Shown piece by piece: positions 62,431-64,000 of a stretch of 64,000 nt of DNA. The position numbers were made by a program, and so were the translations under genes. This DNA comes from Mesostigma viride (taxonomy: Eukaryota; Streptophyta; Mesostigmatophyceae; Mesostigmatales; Mesostigmataceae). The stretch is taken from assembly GCA_009746045.1 (NCBI GenBank), contig RPFO01001848.1:62001-126000 (forward strand), given 5' to 3'. The notes beneath the pieces are model-generated. The model was not told the origin of the DNA and did no database searches. It saw only the letters and a program-made list of their open reading frames with translations. Each line of letters opens with the position of its first letter. Within the stretch, counting starts at the first letter, position 1.

Positions 62431-63540
62431 CATTGCCATACAAGAAGAAGCTCTCGATCCTAGGTATAGACTACCTCGGGTATCATCATCGTAATTGCTA
62501 GCATCGAGATCATTCATACCTACCGACGATGGCCAGCTGCAAAAGAAAAATGTCGACCAACAGACAGGACCTATCGCCGGGAACCCTCAAGGCAATAAGG
62601 GCGAGACAGGCTTTCACCGTTAAGTAAAGTTGTCCACATCGTGCTAAGGAATTTGTGCTAATCTATGAGTACCTATATGGACACTTTGTCGCATTTTTTA
62701 CATGGCAAATAAGCGATGTATGTGTCATGTAGGCTGCCATTGGTGCATGCATGCATGGGCCAGCAATGATGGTCAGAGGTACATTGTGCCTATGAGATAA
62801 CCATCGATTTGTTGATCAGCAAGTGATTCATTACGTGAGACAACAATATGTTTGGGGGCTAAGCTTCTTACATTGGTCACATGGCCCGCCATAATTGTTT
62901 TCTTATGTGTTTAAGGTTAGGGCTCTGTTCATGACTGAACGTCATGAACGCGCTCTATTCATGACATTGATTAATTGATTTTAATTAGTCTCATGTCCAT
63001 GTTGGGGGACCGGGATCTCTGAATTCCCCAAAGAAGATATAGTGGAAGTCACCCCAAGACGTCAATATCCGTCAAGACGTCAATAACAACATGTATGTCC
63101 ACAGCTCAGCTAGTAGTCTAAAATATGGGCCTCGAGCTAATCTTGCACGCAAGCAATGCCTATCATCAAGGATTAATTAATGCCTATCAACAAGGAGACA
63201 ATCATGCTTGTTAAATTTCCTAGGACCCACAACTGGGGGGTCGTAGTCTTTGACAATGTCCGCCTGGGCAACGCTACTAATCCTACACATCCGAGGTCCC
63301 ATGTCTGAATAAGAGGGGTTGAGCGGATGACGCCAACAGTGTCTGTGCTCTGCATGTCAGCTAAAATCATATCGCGGAGACAAACATATGGCGGTATGTC
63401 CAATGTTGGCCACTGCGTCGCCTAACAGGTTCTTACATGGTCGGCAAGGGCCTGACCATGTAAGAAGATATCTCCCTGGCTGGCCAGTCCACAAGGAACC
63501 AGCACAGACCTCATCTGAATCAACCTGATTAATTAACTAA
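62431..63540. other. No gene seen
   Basis: Moderately AT-rich sequence without recognisable coding potential. Confidence 0.4.
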
Positions 63541-63606
63541 CTACTTAATTCATTTATTAAACTCATGCCCCCATTAGGGAGTCAAGGAGCATTAGCTAAC
63601 CCCGAT
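63541..63606 (-). mobile_element. Retroposon 3' end, stem-loop family
   Basis: On the minus strand it resembles 3556-3625: CGGGGTT...ATGCTCCTTGACTCCC, then an AATTAAT-rich tail. The stem is degenerate. Confidence 0.5.
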
Positions 63607-63895
63607 TAATTAATTAATTAATTAATTAAACACGTGCTCCTGTTGGGGAGTCACGGAGCACCGAAGTGCTTTTAATCCCTGTGTGTGCACAACAGGAGAA
63701 AGGGCAGAGACCCCCAGTCTCCTTCATGCCTAAGGCATGCCACAGCTGCATTCGGGAACGCTAGCTAAACGGACACGCTAACGATCCGGCAATCTGTGGG
63801 TGCAATAAGACCCATGTGAGCATGGCATAACACTAGGAGCGTGGGCAAGTAATCTCATCATAGCCAGGACGTAGCATGGCTGTACTAGGACTATA
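63607..63895 (-). mobile_element. LINE 3' UTR and (TTAA)n tail, inverted
   Basis: Reverse complement closely matches 7490-7750: the stretch with TGCATTCGGG..., CATGAAGGAGACTGGGGGTC, the stem-loop with GGAGCAC, and a long TTAATTAATTAA tail at 63603-63628. Only the 3' end is present. Confidence 0.85.
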
Positions 63896-63904
63896 CCCCG
63901 ATCA

Positions 63905-64000
63905 ATGGATGGATGGATGGATGGATGGATGGATGGATGGATGGATGGATGGATGGATGGATGGATGGATGGATGGATGGATGGATGGATGGATGGATGG
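63905..64000. repeat. (GGAT)n microsatellite, runs off the right edge
   Basis: About 24 uninterrupted tetranucleotides. Not a known telomere motif. Confidence 0.97.

Noticed and set aside
63905-64000. Telomere end
   Set aside because: GGAT tetranucleotides do not match known telomere repeats of plants or algae (TTTAGGG, TTTTAGGG, TTAGGG). A simple microsatellite is the straightforward reading.

Overview
This window is eukaryotic nuclear DNA made almost entirely of transposable elements, their fragments and tandem repeats. There are no operons, Shine-Dalgarno sites or rRNA genes. Long gene-poor stretches separate LTR retrotransposons, LINEs, a Penelope-like element, split-direct-repeat elements of the DIRS/PAT/TOC1 type, foldback elements and minisatellites. 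This mix, with a moderately high GC content, fits an alga or early-diverging plant, most likely of the green lineage. The species cannot be fixed from the sequence: one LINE 3' end uses TGTAA (as in chlorophyte mRNAs), while a Copia LTR uses TATAAA and AATAAA.

Left part (1-20.7 kb). A gag-like ORF runs off the left edge on the minus strand, just inside a terminal repeat. A reverse-transcriptase fragment, a second terminal repeat and a decayed LINE RT follow. Two LINE-type elements carrying only ORF1 then lie head to tail (5771-7755 and 7756-14039). The second is interrupted by a young Ty1/Copia element (8751-13609) with two 804-bp LTRs and a 5-bp target duplication; it encodes Gag and protease but no integrase or RT. 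A solo-LTR-like sequence is followed by a non-autonomous element with the A1-internal-B1-A2-B2 split-repeat layout (14691-16711, minus strand) and a broken Ty3/Gypsy element (17555-20716, minus).

Middle part (22.4-43.4 kb). A minus-strand Copia-type element has the apparent domain order Gag-INT-PR-RT-RH. From 27.9 to 36.7 kb, more split-repeat ends border a frameshifted Cys-rich protein of an uncharacterised transposase-like family, together with a dispersed CTGCAG-centred hairpin repeat. Three copies of a LINE C-terminal nuclease domain lie at 37-39.7 kb, and the 5' part of another LINE at 40.1-41.4 kb. The only convincing host-type gene is at 41569-43374 (minus): a type II membrane protein with a fucosyltransferase-like HIRRGD motif.

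Right part (44-64 kb). A Penelope-like RT is disrupted by a TA-flanked MITE and a tiny LINE fragment. Two very large foldback elements follow (51.1-52.7 kb). A Ty3/Gypsy 5' half (52714-56650) has an LTR, a PBS, an extra small ORF with an RNase H1-type hybrid-binding domain, and an intact Gag. The last 7 kb is mini- and microsatellite arrays, ending in an inverted LINE 3' end and a (GGAT)n tract.

The most unusual structures are foldback elements whose loops carry a tRNA-type B box, the miniature split-direct-repeat element, the hairpin repeats around the Cys-rich gene, the protease position in the second Copia element, and the hybrid-binding ORF upstream of a Gypsy gag.
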